Shown piece by piece: positions 8,446 through 16,363 of a DNA stretch of 64,000 nucleotides; the stretch's first letter is position 1, and every line of letters begins with the position of its first letter. The DNA comes from Winogradskyella eximia (GTDB lineage Bacteria; Bacteroidota; Bacteroidia; Flavobacteriales; Flavobacteriaceae), in NCBI RefSeq assembly GCF_003386165.1, contig NZ_QRDV01000005.1, positions 62,001-126,000 on the forward strand. Direction: 5' to 3'. Both the position numbers and the translations under genes were made by a program. The notes under the pieces were generated by a model that ran no database searches, was not told the origin of the DNA, and saw nothing but the letters and a program-made list of their open reading frames with translations.

Positions 8446-9695
8446 ACGCACTCATAAAATCTGCAACCATCGTTGATTCTAAAAGTGATTTTCACAATGA
8501 AACGGTTGATATTTTAATTGAAAAAGGTCGTATTTCCAAGATTTCAAAACAGATTACCAATTCTAATAATTACAAAGAAATTACACGAGACAATTTACAT
8601 GTTTCTCAAGGTTGGTTTGATAGTAGTGTGTCTTTTGGTGAACCTGGTTATGAAGAACGCGAAATTATTAGTAACGGATTAAAAACAGCAGCAAATTCTG
8701 GTTTTACTTCTGTAGTCCTTAATGCCAATTCTAATCCTGTAATAGATTCTTATGCAGATATAACCTTTGTAAAATCTAAAGCCAGTGGCAATGCAGTGAG
8801 CCTCTATCCTATTGGTGCATTAACACAAGGAAGTAAAAGCGAAGATTTAGCCGAATTGTTTGATATGACCAATGCTGGAGCCGTTGCTTTTTACGATTAT
8901 CAAAAACCAATTTGCAATCCTAATTTAATGAAGATTGCATTGCAATACGCAAGTAATTTTGATGGTTTGGTTTGTTCTTTTCCTCAGGAATCTAGAATTT
9001 CTGGCCTTGGTGTTGTTAATGAACATATTAATAGTACAAAATTAGGATTGAAAGGAAATCCGGCTTTAGCGGAAGAATTACAAGTGGCTAGAGATTTATT
9101 CTTATTAGAATATACGGAAGGTAAACTTCATATTCCGACAATTTCAACTGCTAAATCGGTAGAATTAATTAGAGCTGCTAAAGCGAAGAAACTGAATATA
9201 ACTTGTAGCGTCGCTATTCATAATTTGGTTTTTACTGATGATGTTTTACATAGCTTTGACACCAATTATAAAGTCCTTCCACCATTAAGAACACAAACAG
9301 ATTGTGATGCCTTAATTGAAGGTTTAAAAGATGGAACGATTGATATGGTGACTACAGACCATAATCCTATTGATATTGAAGACAAAAAGATAGAATTCGA
9401 TTTTGCTAAATATGGCACTATCGGTTTAGAATCTGCTTTTGGCGCTTTGCAAAATATCTTTACCACAAAGAAAACAATAAGCCTTTTAACTCAAGGAAGA
9501 TCTAGATTCGGAATTTCTGAATCATCAATAAAAGAAGGAGAATTAGCAGATTTAGCATTATTTAATCCTGATACTAATTACGAATTTAGCCTTCAAAATA
9601 TTTCATCCCGTTCTAAAAACAGTATGTTTTTAGGCACAAAATTGAAAGGTGAAACTTATGGTATTATTGCCAACAATAAAATTGTATTAAAATAA
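8442..9695 (+). CDS. Dihydroorotase-like amidohydrolase, probably catalytically inactive
   Basis: 417 residues, collinear with type I dihydroorotase (pyrimidine synthesis). Family blocks are kept: GEPGYEEREI, TKLGLKGNPALAEE, VLPPLRTQTDCDAL, DGTIDMVTTDHNP and GTIGLESAFGAL. However, the metal-binding HxH after FxD is replaced by Ser62 and Ser64 (FDSSVSFGEPG), and the usual His-bearing blocks ICHAE and HIxHVST read VCSFPQE and HIPTIST. It therefore looks like a non-catalytic homologue, as known in other bacteria where an inactive DHOase subunit partners aspartate transcarbamoylase. It is coupled to the BatA gene upstream (4-base overlap) and the membrane-protein gene downstream (1-base overlap). 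Confidence 0.82.
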   Translation: MNALIKSATIVDSKSDFHNETVDILIEKGRISKISKQITNSNNYKEITRDNLHVSQGWFDSSVSFGEPGYEEREIISNGLKTAANSGFTSVVLNANSNPVIDSYADITFVKSKASGNAVSLYPIGALTQGSKSEDLAELFDMTNAGAVAFYDYQKPICNPNLMKIALQYASNFDGLVCSFPQESRISGLGVVNEHINSTKLGLKGNPALAEELQVARDLFLLEYTEGKLHIPTISTAKSVELIRAAKAKKLNITCSVAIHNLVFTDDVLHSFDTNYKVLPPLRTQTDCDALIEGLKDGTIDMVTTDHNPIDIEDKKIEFDFAKYGTIGLESAFGALQNIFTTKKTISLLTQGRSRFGISESSIKEGELADLALFNPDTNYEFSLQNISSRSKNSMFLGTKLKGETYGIIANNKIVLK

Positions 9696-10027
9696 TGGAC
9701 CAAAATACTATAGACGAAGGAAAAACATTAGGTTTAGTAGCTTACTTAACCTTAATTGGTACGTTGATTGCCTTTTTTATGAATAGAGAAAAACCTAATC
9801 CATTTACAGCTTTTCATATTAGACAAGGATTGGGTTTAGGTATACTTTATATGATTATTGCTTACGTGGTAAGTAGTTTAAATAGCATGATGGCAAGTAT
9901 GTCTTTTTGGATTTTCTTTTCAATTTTATTCTTTTATGGGCTTTTTGGAGCGATTACAGGAAAATTGAACAAAATTCCTTTAATTGGAGACTTTTTTCAA
10001 AAAACTTTTAAATCAATTGGTCAGTAA
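9695..10027 (+). CDS. Small membrane protein, DUF4870/Tic20-like
   Basis: 110 residues with about three hydrophobic stretches (roughly 12-30, 48-65, 70-90). The pattern NPFTAFHIRQGLGLGILYMI resembles the F-H-x-x-Q block of DUF4870 and Tic20-like small membrane proteins. The start ATG overlaps the stop of the dihydroorotase-like gene (TAATG), so it is part of that operon. The function is unknown. Confidence 0.7.
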   Translation: MDQNTIDEGKTLGLVAYLTLIGTLIAFFMNREKPNPFTAFHIRQGLGLGILYMIIAYVVSSLNSMMASMSFWIFFSILFFYGLFGAITGKLNKIPLIGDFFQKTFKSIGQ

Positions 10028-10029
10028 AC

Positions 10030-10674
10030 ATGTCAAAACTACACTATATCACAAGACCTTCTTCTCTTAAAGAAAACGCACCACTTTTAATAATGTGCCA
10101 TGGTTACGGCAGTGACGAAAATGATTTATTTTCTTTTGCTTCAGAATTACCAGAAGAATTAATGATTATTTCATTGAGAGCACCTTATGCCATGCAACCA
10201 TACGGCAATGCTTGGTACGCTATTAATTTTGATGCTGATAAAGGTAAATGGAGTGATAATGAACAAGCCAAAGAATCAGTAGAAAAAATTGCTAAATTTA
10301 TTGATTATGCTTGTAATACATATGCTGTAGATTCTAAAAATGTAACCTTATTGGGCTTTAGCCAAGGTACTATTTTAAGTTATGCTGTAGCATTAAACTA
10401 TCCTGAAAAAGTAAAAAATATCATCGCTTTAAGTGGTTATATTAATGAAGATATTTTACCAGAAACTATAAAAGAAAGCGACGTAGCTCATCTTAACTTT
10501 TTCTGTTCACATGGATCTGTAGATCAAGTTATTCCTGTAGATTGGGCTAGAAAAGCACCAATATTTTTGGATGCTTTGCATATTAATAATGTGTATTCTG
10601 AATATCCTGTTGGCCATGGTGTTGCTCCTCAAAACTTTTATGATTTAAAAGCCTGGTTAGAAAAGCATATTTAA
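10030..10674 (+). CDS. Alpha/beta hydrolase, phospholipase/carboxylesterase family
   Basis: 214 residues, typical of the small carboxylesterase/acyl-protein thioesterase-like family. The oxyanion/N-terminal motif is LLIMCHGYGSDENDLF, the nucleophile elbow is GFSQG (Ser near residue 114), the acid is probably Asp in SVDQVIPVDWA and the His is in YPVGHGVAP. It is cytosolic, with no signal peptide. It is the last gene of the run starting at the BatA gene; its stop overlaps by four bases with the convergent gene on the other strand. Confidence 0.85.
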   Translation: MSKLHYITRPSSLKENAPLLIMCHGYGSDENDLFSFASELPEELMIISLRAPYAMQPYGNAWYAINFDADKGKWSDNEQAKESVEKIAKFIDYACNTYAVDSKNVTLLGFSQGTILSYAVALNYPEKVKNIIALSGYINEDILPETIKESDVAHLNFFCSHGSVDQVIPVDWARKAPIFLDALHINNVYSEYPVGHGVAPQNFYDLKAWLEKHI

Positions 10675-11177
10675 TTGACTTTTGGATACATTAAATACTC
10701 AACCAATTTATATTTAAGATCATTATTTTCATCAATAGAATACGTTACAAAAATTTCACCCCAAAATTCACCATCTGTAAAATTGGCAATGATCCATTTA
10801 TGATTTAGCACACGTATTTTATTAATTAACAATTTAGAATCCGTCATAGAAACATAAGGTACCATTGGGTGATCTTCTCCTTCATAATCATTCATATCAT
10901 AGAGTCCTTCAACGATTGCTGGTATTAGTTGCTCCGTATCAAAGCCTTGAGCTTCAAAATAGGTTAATGCATCTTCATTACCTTCAATATTAAAATAACT
11001 TAATTCAAAATTTTGCTCTTCTAAAGTCTTAACGGTCTTTTCACTTTCAGAAAGTTTAGATTTTACTTTTACAATGTCTTCTTCATATTTATCAATAATG
11101 TTTTTTGAATTTACATATTGAAAAATGAGCAGTAAAACTGAAAAAATGAATAAGTACATTAAAATTTTATTCTTCAT
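10671..11177 (-). CDS. Single-pass membrane protein of unknown function
   Basis: 168 residues. One N-terminal membrane helix (about residues 5-22) is followed by a short coiled coil rich in Lys/Glu (about 28-58) and a soluble domain rich in aromatic and acidic residues. I recognise no catalytic motif. It sits three bases after the MBL hydrolase gene on the same strand, so the two are probably co-transcribed. Some relatives carry the name hydrolase in databases, apparently borrowed from the neighbour. Confidence 0.65.
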   Translation of the reverse strand: MKNKILMYLFIFSVLLLIFQYVNSKNIIDKYEEDIVKVKSKLSESEKTVKTLEEQNFELSYFNIEGNEDALTYFEAQGFDTEQLIPAIVEGLYDMNDYEGEDHPMVPYVSMTDSKLLINKIRVLNHKWIIANFTDGEFWGEIFVTYSIDENNDLKYKLVEYLMYPKVN

Positions 11178-11179
11178 GT

Positions 11180-11941
11180 CTATATGGTAATTTGTAAGTT
11201 ATCGTAAGCTAAAAAAACGTTTTCTGGCAATATTTGTTGTACGTCATCATGAAAACCTAAATAATGACTAACATGTGTTAAATAAGCACGTTTTGGTTTA
11301 ACACGTTCAATTAATTCTAATGCTTCCTCTAAATTAAAATGTGAAATATGTGGTTTTATTCTCAATGCATTAACCACCAAAACATCTAAGTTTTTAAGTT
11401 TTTCAACCTCTTTATCTGCTATCGTTTTCATATCTGTTAAATATGCAAAATTATGAAATCGATAACCAAAAACCTGAAGTTTATAATGTAAGCCATCAAT
11501 AGGAATAACATTTAGGTCGCCTACTAAAAAAGGTTTATTTTTCACTTCAATTTTAGCCACACTCGGAACACCAGGATATTTCTTCCCTGTAGTAAAAATG
11601 TAATCGAAACGTTTTTCTAATGACTTAAAAACACGCTGGTGTGCAAACAATGGAATATCACCTTGTCTAAAGAAAAATGGACGAATATCGTCTAATCCCA
11701 TCGTATGATCTGCATGCTCGTGTGTAAAAATAATACCATCTATTTTTGAGACATTAGCCCTAAGCATTTGTTGTCTAAAATCTGGCCCACAATCCACTAC
11801 AAATGTATAATCGTTCCACTCTAACAAAACCGAAACTCTTAAACGTTTGTCTTTAGAATTTTCGCTTAAGCAGACAGGGTGATCACTTCCTATAATGGGA
11901 ATGCCTTGTGATGTTCCAGTACCTAAAAATGTAATTTTCAA
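11180..11941 (-). CDS. MBL-fold metallo-hydrolase, PhnP-like
   Basis: 253 residues. The N-terminus MKITFLGTGTSQGIPIIG and the metal motif THEHADHTMGLDD match the PhnP / lipoate-biosynthesis-neighbour class of beta-lactamase-fold phosphodiesterases. Other ligands are Asp in VVDCGPD and His in YLTHVSHYLG. It probably cleaves a cyclic phosphate or related phosphodiester in the cytoplasm. A -7 box CAAAAATA at 11960-11967 (TATTTTTG on the minus strand) lies 19 bases before the start, back to back with the promoter of the next gene. Confidence 0.85.
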   Translation of the reverse strand: MKITFLGTGTSQGIPIIGSDHPVCLSENSKDKRLRVSVLLEWNDYTFVVDCGPDFRQQMLRANVSKIDGIIFTHEHADHTMGLDDIRPFFFRQGDIPLFAHQRVFKSLEKRFDYIFTTGKKYPGVPSVAKIEVKNKPFLVGDLNVIPIDGLHYKLQVFGYRFHNFAYLTDMKTIADKEVEKLKNLDVLVVNALRIKPHISHFNLEEALELIERVKPKRAYLTHVSHYLGFHDDVQQILPENVFLAYDNLQITI

Positions 11942-11999
11942 TCCTACCGTTGTTTAAAACAAAAATAAACTTATTTTTTTGTTTGCAACAGTAAAACTG

Positions 12000-12007
12000 T
12001 ACCTTTG
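12000..12007 (+). promoter_or_regulatory. Bacteroidetes -7 box before the 484-residue protein
   Basis: TACCTTTG matches TAnnTTTG. A TTTG at 11978-11981 lies 18 bases upstream, close to the usual 19-21 spacing. It decides the start of the next gene: the upstream TTG at 11979 would lie inside this promoter. Confidence 0.6.
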
Positions 12008-12032
12008 CGAAAACGATGTAAACCCAAATTCA

Positions 12033-13487
12033 ATGAAGGACATAACGTACACAGGCGACTCAGATTTTGAAAATATTCCGTCTTTAAAAGACAAAGTCTT
12101 ACGTATAAATCTGAATGCCGACATTTATGGTACCTTTTCTGAAATAGGTGCCGGACAAGAAACTGTACGTCAATTCTTTAGAGCTGGTGGTGCTTCTGGT
12201 ACAATTGCTAAGGCCATGTCTGCTTATGATAAAGACTTTAGCGACGCTATTTATGGTATTGAAGATGATAAGCGTTATGTGACTGAAGCTAGGCTTCGTA
12301 AGATGTTAAATCACGAAGTTAATTTAATGGAAGAACGTATTACTAGAGATAAACATCCTAATAAGATATTTTTCTCTTATGCCAATACGGTTGCTACCAT
12401 CGATTTTGCAAAAAAGTATAAAGGTCATGGTTGGGTTGGTATTAAATATCAAGTTGGACCTGGAGAGGATTATAATGATATTGTACTTCATATTCGTTTT
12501 AAAGAAACTGATGCACGTTTACAACAAGAAACACTGGGTAAATTAGGGACTAACTTAATTTACGGTGCTTTTTATAAATATAATCAACCACGTAAATTAC
12601 TACGTTATTTATACGATCACTTAGACAAAGACCAATTAGAAATTGATACCATTAATTTTTCTGGTCCTGTTTTCAAAAATGTAGATAACCGTTTAATGAG
12701 CTTACAGCTGGTTAAAAATGGTATGACAGATGCCGTAATGTTTGCGCCAGATGGTAATAATGTATTACCTGCTCGTGTGCTGTACAAAAAGAACATCTTA
12801 ACCTTAAGAGGTAGTTTTAGACCTGTTACTAAGGTAAATATGGACATGTTAGAGAAATCTCTAGAAATGTTTGTTAAAGAAAATAAAGTTGACAAAGAAA
12901 AAACACAGGTTGTTTTTGAAATCACATTATCTAATTTAAGAGCTGAAGGAAAAATTGATGAGCAAGATTTTATGGATCGTGCAAAACTCTTATGTTCTTT
13001 AGGCCAAACTGTATTGATTTCTAACTTCCAAGAATATTATAAATTGGTTGAGTATTTCTCTCAATACTCTAAAGCCAGAATGGGATTAGCCATGGGAGTT
13101 AATAATCTCGTTGATATTTTTGATGAGAAATATTACCGTCATTTAAGTGGTGGTATTTTAGAAGCCTTTGGTAAATTATTCTATAAAGATTTACGTGTTT
13201 ACTTATACCCAATGCAAAATGATGATGGTAGCTTAACAACTAGCGAAAATCTTAAGGTACATCCACGTATGAAAGAACTTTACAAATTCTTTAAATACAA
13301 TGGGAAGGTTGTAGACATTACAGATTTTGACACTTCTAATCTATCTGTATTCTCAAGAACTGTTCTTAAAATGATAGTAAATAACGAAAAAGGTTGGGAA
13401 GCAATGTTACCAGAAGGTGTTGCGAAATTAATTAAAGAAAAAAGTTTGTTTGGCTGCGAATCTGAAGAGATTTTGCACAAGAATTAA
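12033..13487 (+). CDS. Conserved Bacteroidetes protein of unknown function, 484 residues
   Basis: The start is the ATG at 12033; the frame stays open back to a TTG at 11979, but that codon lies in the promoter. The protein begins MKDITYTGDSDFENIPSLKD and contains well-formed blocks such as GAGQETVRQFFRAGGASGTI, AKAMSAYDKDFSDAIYG, KIFFSYANTVATIDF and GHGWVGIKYQ. I know this as a widespread single-copy family in Flavobacteriia that databases label inconsistently (TonB-dependent receptor, nicotinate-nucleotide adenylyltransferase). Neither label fits: there is no signal peptide or beta-barrel pattern, and no HxGH nucleotidyl-transferase motif. A cytosolic enzyme is likely. It is a monocistron with its own promoter and terminator. 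Confidence 0.8.
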   Translation: MKDITYTGDSDFENIPSLKDKVLRINLNADIYGTFSEIGAGQETVRQFFRAGGASGTIAKAMSAYDKDFSDAIYGIEDDKRYVTEARLRKMLNHEVNLMEERITRDKHPNKIFFSYANTVATIDFAKKYKGHGWVGIKYQVGPGEDYNDIVLHIRFKETDARLQQETLGKLGTNLIYGAFYKYNQPRKLLRYLYDHLDKDQLEIDTINFSGPVFKNVDNRLMSLQLVKNGMTDAVMFAPDGNNVLPARVLYKKNILTLRGSFRPVTKVNMDMLEKSLEMFVKENKVDKEKTQVVFEITLSNLRAEGKIDEQDFMDRAKLLCSLGQTVLISNFQEYYKLVEYFSQYSKARMGLAMGVNNLVDIFDEKYYRHLSGGILEAFGKLFYKDLRVYLYPMQNDDGSLTTSENLKVHPRMKELYKFFKYNGKVVDITDFDTSNLSVFSRTVLKMIVNNEKGWEAMLPEGVAKLIKEKSLFGCESEEILHKN

Positions 13488-13506
13488 AACAAACACTTAT
13501 TAATAT

Positions 13507-13543
13507 AAAATGCGTATCAATTAAATTTTTGATACGCATTTTT
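13507..13543. terminator. Bidirectional terminator
   Basis: Stem AAAATGCGTATCAA / TTGATACGCATTTT around an 8-base loop, followed by T. It separates the 484-residue protein gene from bcp on the opposite strand. Confidence 0.85.
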
Positions 13544-13563
13544 AATTTCAATATAATAGAGAT

Positions 13564-14019
13564 CTAAGCTTCCAATATTTGCTCAGCATGTGCCTTAGTC
13601 TTTACCTTAGTGATGACGTCTGTTAAAATCCCATTTTCATCAATTACAAAAGTGGTTCTATGTATACCATCGTATTCTTTTCCCATAAATTTCTTTGGTC
13701 CCCAAACTCCAAAAGCTTTAATAACAGCATGATCTTCGTCGGCTAATAAAGGATACTGAAATCCATATTTAGTTTTAAAATTAGACTGTCGCTTCGCACT
13801 ATCAGCACTTACTCCTAAAATCTCATACCCTTGCGCCTTAAAACGTTCGTAATTATCATTTAGATTACAAGCTTCTGCAGTACAACCTGGAGTACTTGCT
13901 TTTGGATAAAAGAAAACTACTAATTTCTTGCCTTTATAATCCGATAAAGAAATTGTATTACCTTGTTCATCTAATGCCGAAAAATCTGGTGCCTTATCTC
14001 CTACTTTTAAGTGTGTCAT
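13564..14019 (-). CDS. bcp: Thioredoxin-dependent peroxiredoxin, BCP family
   Basis: 151 residues, the usual BCP/PrxQ length. The active site reads PKASTPGCTAEACNL: the peroxidatic Cys lies in TPGC and the resolving Cys five residues later, the atypical two-Cys arrangement. It reduces H2O2 and organic hydroperoxides in the cytoplasm using thioredoxin. VVFFYPKA and FGVWGPKKFMGKEYDGIHRTTF are other family blocks. It is divergent from nth with 43 bases between starts, so oxidative-damage defence and repair genes share one promoter region. Confidence 0.92.
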   Translation of the reverse strand: MTHLKVGDKAPDFSALDEQGNTISLSDYKGKKLVVFFYPKASTPGCTAEACNLNDNYERFKAQGYEILGVSADSAKRQSNFKTKYGFQYPLLADEDHAVIKAFGVWGPKKFMGKEYDGIHRTTFVIDENGILTDVITKVKTKAHAEQILEA

Positions 14020-14025
14020 ATTATG

Positions 14026-14033
14026 TAAATTTG
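14026..14033 (+). promoter_or_regulatory. -7 box before nth
   Basis: TAAATTTG matches TAnnTTTG exactly and lies 29 bases before the nth ATG, in the 43-base gap between bcp and nth. Confidence 0.45.
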
Positions 14034-14062
14034 TATATTATGTCTAATCGTAAAAATACAAA

Positions 14063-14719
14063 ATGACAAAACAAGAAAAAGTTAATTTCGTTATAAATAC
14101 ATTATATAAATTATATCCTGAGATTCCAATTCCATTAGACCATAAAGATCCCTATACTTTATTGATCGCAGTCTTAATGTCTGCTCAAAGTACAGATGTA
14201 CGCGTCAACAAAATCACTCCCTTGTTATTTGAACGTGCAGACAATCCTTATGATATGATAAAATTGAGTGTAGAAGAAATTAGAGACATCATAAAACCTG
14301 TTGGCTTATCACCTATGAAAAGTAAAGGAATACATGGTTTATCACATATTTTAATTGATAAACACAATGGCAAAGTCCCTAGAACTTATGAGGAACTAGA
14401 AGAATTGCCTGCTGTGGGACACAAAACGGCTGCAGTAGTATTATCGCAAGCCTTTGGCATTCCTGCATTTCCTGTAGATACACATATTCATCGCTTAATG
14501 TATCGTTGGAATTTAACCAATGGAAAAAATGTAGTGCAGACAGAAAAAGATGCTAAACGTTTGTTTCCGGAAGAGCTTTGGAATGACCTTCACCTTCAAA
14601 TTATTTGGTATGGAAGAGAATATTCACCTGCTCGCGGTTGGGATTTAGAGAAAGATATAATTACTAAAACTATTGGTAGAAAATCGGTTTTAGATGATTA
14701 TTATAAGAAGAGTAAATAA
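14063..14719 (+). CDS. nth: Endonuclease III, lacking the C-terminal iron-sulfur Cys motif
   Basis: 218 residues. The helix-hairpin-helix reads LPAVGHKTAAVVL with the catalytic Lys, and the catalytic Asp is in FPVDTHIHRL. LMSAQSTDVRVN is the family's N-terminal block. It removes oxidised pyrimidines and nicks the abasic site. In E. coli the C-terminus carries a C-x6-C-x2-C-x5-C [4Fe-4S] cluster; here the matching region (IIWYGREYSPARGWDLEKD and after) contains no Cys at all, so the cluster is absent. This appears to be normal for flavobacterial Nth as far as I recall. It is divergent from bcp. Confidence 0.92.
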   Translation: MTKQEKVNFVINTLYKLYPEIPIPLDHKDPYTLLIAVLMSAQSTDVRVNKITPLLFERADNPYDMIKLSVEEIRDIIKPVGLSPMKSKGIHGLSHILIDKHNGKVPRTYEELEELPAVGHKTAAVVLSQAFGIPAFPVDTHIHRLMYRWNLTNGKNVVQTEKDAKRLFPEELWNDLHLQIIWYGREYSPARGWDLEKDIITKTIGRKSVLDDYYKKSK

Positions 14720-14764
14720 GATATGTTGGTATAATTCTTGATGCTTAAACGGAAACCTCAATCA

Positions 14765-15307
14765 ATGAAAAAACTAATCATTCTCTTATTAGCAATTGCA
14801 ACAACATCTTGCATTCCTGTTAGTATTGCTCCTAAATTTAAGAATCAAGATTATAAAATAATGCTGGCAAAGAAGTTTCAGCGTAAAATGCCTAGAGAGA
14901 TGTCTTTTATATTTAAAGATGCAAATGAGTTCTATCAATATATAAATAAAAAGTACCAATTAAATAATATAGACGTTGGTATTAATGTGCCTTTTCAAAT
15001 TGATGGACAAACCTTGTATTTATCATATCGCGAAGCTGAACGAACAGACAAATCCATAAATCTTCCTTTGGTGGCAATTGATGCTAAAAGAGAAAGTAAT
15101 GGCAATTCACCATTATTTGAAGACAATTATTCGAGTAGAACAGGTCATTGGTATATTATCCTAACTGTTTATGATGAAAACATTAAAAATTGTTTAAAGG
15201 ATAATCATTCTTTAAAAGCTAAAACCATTCAATACTTAAAAAATTTAAAGCAAGAATATCTCACGACTCAAAATTATGAAGCGTTGTTGTTTACAAAAAA
15301 ATCCTGA
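14765..15307 (+). CDS. Small lipoprotein of unknown function
   Basis: 180 residues from the ATG at 14765, which starts a clear signal MKKLIILLLAIATTSC with Cys at residue 16; a TTG nine codons upstream is unlikely. The mature part is mixed alpha/beta without a motif I recognise; the segment DKSINLPLVAIDAKRES and SSRTGHWYIILTVYD suggest a compact beta domain. It lies 45 bases after nth. The stop codon falls inside the terminator stem. Confidence 0.65.
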   Translation: MKKLIILLLAIATTSCIPVSIAPKFKNQDYKIMLAKKFQRKMPREMSFIFKDANEFYQYINKKYQLNNIDVGINVPFQIDGQTLYLSYREAERTDKSINLPLVAIDAKRESNGNSPLFEDNYSSRTGHWYIILTVYDENIKNCLKDNHSLKAKTIQYLKNLKQEYLTTQNYEALLFTKKS

Positions 15308-15329
15308 TGCTTTCACATCAGGATTTTTT
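15295..15329. terminator. Bidirectional terminator
   Basis: Stem ATCCTGATG / CATCAGGAT with a 6-base loop, preceded by seven A and followed by T-rich sequence, so it can serve the lipoprotein gene on the plus strand and the small gene after the sigma factor on the minus strand. Confidence 0.88.
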
Positions 15330-15336
15330 CTTAAAA

Positions 15337-15483
15337 TTAATTTAGAAGCGCTTCAAACTTCAATTTATTATAATTTATAACACTTAAAGCCTTTGAGTAA
15401 TTCAAAAGGAAACTTATCGTTTCATCTTTTGGGTTTAGGTTTTGCATTCTGTTTGGGGAAGCCGTAGAGTAAATTTTTGCCAT
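15337..15483 (-). CDS. 48-residue conserved small protein downstream of the sigma factor
   Basis: Found by translating the gap by hand. It starts ATG GCA AAA ATT TAC (MAKIYSTASPNRMQNLNPKD), continues ETISFLLNYSKALSVINYNK and ends LKFEALLN then TAA, eight bases before the bidirectional terminator. It lies 57 bases after the sigma-factor stop on the same strand, so it is probably in the same transcript. I recall near-identical short proteins at the same place in other flavobacteria, but could not check. It has no signal or membrane helix and is mostly helical. Function unknown; it could be a modulator of the sigma factor, which is only a guess from position. Confidence 0.7.
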   Translation of the reverse strand: MAKIYSTASPNRMQNLNPKDETISFLLNYSKALSVINYNKLKFEALLN

Positions 15484-15540
15484 TTTGACTATTTAAAAGT
15501 TTATATATAGCAAAAACGTAATATTATTTACTTTATTATA

Positions 15541-16125
15541 TTAATTCGTTAAAATAATATTATTTTGTTCTATTACCTTACGCATATTAATAAGTGCATA
15601 TCGCATTCTCCCTAGAGCAGTATTAATACTCACACCTGTACGCTCAGAGATTTCCTTAAAACTCATATCTTGATACATACGCATCAAAAGTACTTGTTTC
15701 TGATCTTCTGGAAGTTCTTCAATAATGCGTCTAACATCATTTTCAACTTGGTCTTTTATAATAGATTTTTCAGCATTTAAAGTAGAATCACTAAGCACAG
15801 AAAAAATACTAAACTCACCTGTATTATGAAATTTAGGCATACGCTTATTTTTTCTAAAATGGTCTATAACCAAATTATGAGCTATACGCATCACCCAAGG
15901 TAAAAATTTACCCTCTTCGTTGTATTTTCCTCGTTTAAGTGTTTTAATCACTTTAATAAAAGTATCCTGAAAAACGTCTTCAGTAACATCTCTATCATAA
16001 ACTTTAGAATAAATAAAACTGTAAATTTTTTGCTTATGCCTTTCTATTAATATTGAAAGGGCTTGTTCGTTTCCGTTAATATAGTTACGAACCAACTCTG
16101 CGTCTTGGATAAGTTCTTTTTTCAT
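15541..16125 (-). CDS. ECF-type RNA polymerase sigma-70 factor
   Basis: 194 residues. Region 2 contains YSFIYSKVYDRDVTEDVFQD and FLPWVMRIAHNLVIDHFRK, with region 2.4 contacts for the -10 element; region 4 is ELPEDQKQVLLMRMYQDMSF followed by KEISERTGVSINTALGRMRY, a helix-turn-helix. No linked anti-sigma factor is visible; instead a 48-residue protein follows and uvrA is divergent. It has a strong own promoter (16234-16266) and a leader of about 100 bases with a small hairpin close to the start codon. Confidence 0.93.
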   Translation of the reverse strand: MKKELIQDAELVRNYINGNEQALSILIERHKQKIYSFIYSKVYDRDVTEDVFQDTFIKVIKTLKRGKYNEEGKFLPWVMRIAHNLVIDHFRKNKRMPKFHNTGEFSIFSVLSDSTLNAEKSIIKDQVENDVRRIIEELPEDQKQVLLMRMYQDMSFKEISERTGVSINTALGRMRYALINMRKVIEQNNIILTN

Positions 16126-16142
16126 AATAATTACTTTAAAGC

Positions 16143-16160
16143 TTAGTAGTTTCCTACTAA
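16143..16160 (-). promoter_or_regulatory. GNRA-loop hairpin in the sigma-factor leader
   Basis: On the minus-strand transcript the sequence reads TTAGTAG-GAAA-CTACTAA, a perfect 7-pair stem closed by a GAAA (GNRA-type) tetraloop, ending 17 bases before the sigma-factor ATG. It may affect translation or stability of the mRNA. Confidence 0.45.
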
Positions 16161-16233
16161 AGTTTGGGGTTAAAAGCTGATTTTTAAAGTAATATTATGC
16201 TATACGCAGTTGTTTTTTTGGATGAATATGTTT

Positions 16234-16266
16234 CAAATATAACAACAATCATTCCGAATAAACAAA
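16234..16266 (-). promoter_or_regulatory. Full -33/-7 promoter of the sigma-factor gene
   Basis: On the minus strand TTTG (16266-16263), a 21-base spacer, then TATATTTG (16241-16234): both elements of the Bacteroidetes vegetative promoter at the expected spacing. The leader would be about 100 bases. Confidence 0.7.
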
Positions 16267-16331
16267 AAATAGTACTAAAATTTAACATTTTGTCGGATAA
16301 AATGTTCCTTTAATAGATGAGATAGATACAC

Positions 16332-16339
16332 TATCTTTG
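16332..16339 (+). promoter_or_regulatory. -7 box of uvrA
   Basis: TATCTTTG matches TAnnTTTG. A TTG codon in the uvrA frame (16337) lies inside this box, so it cannot be the translation start; the ATG at 16364 is. No good -33 TTTG was found. Confidence 0.6.
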
Positions 16340-16363
16340 CAAACTATATATCGAAAAAAACCT

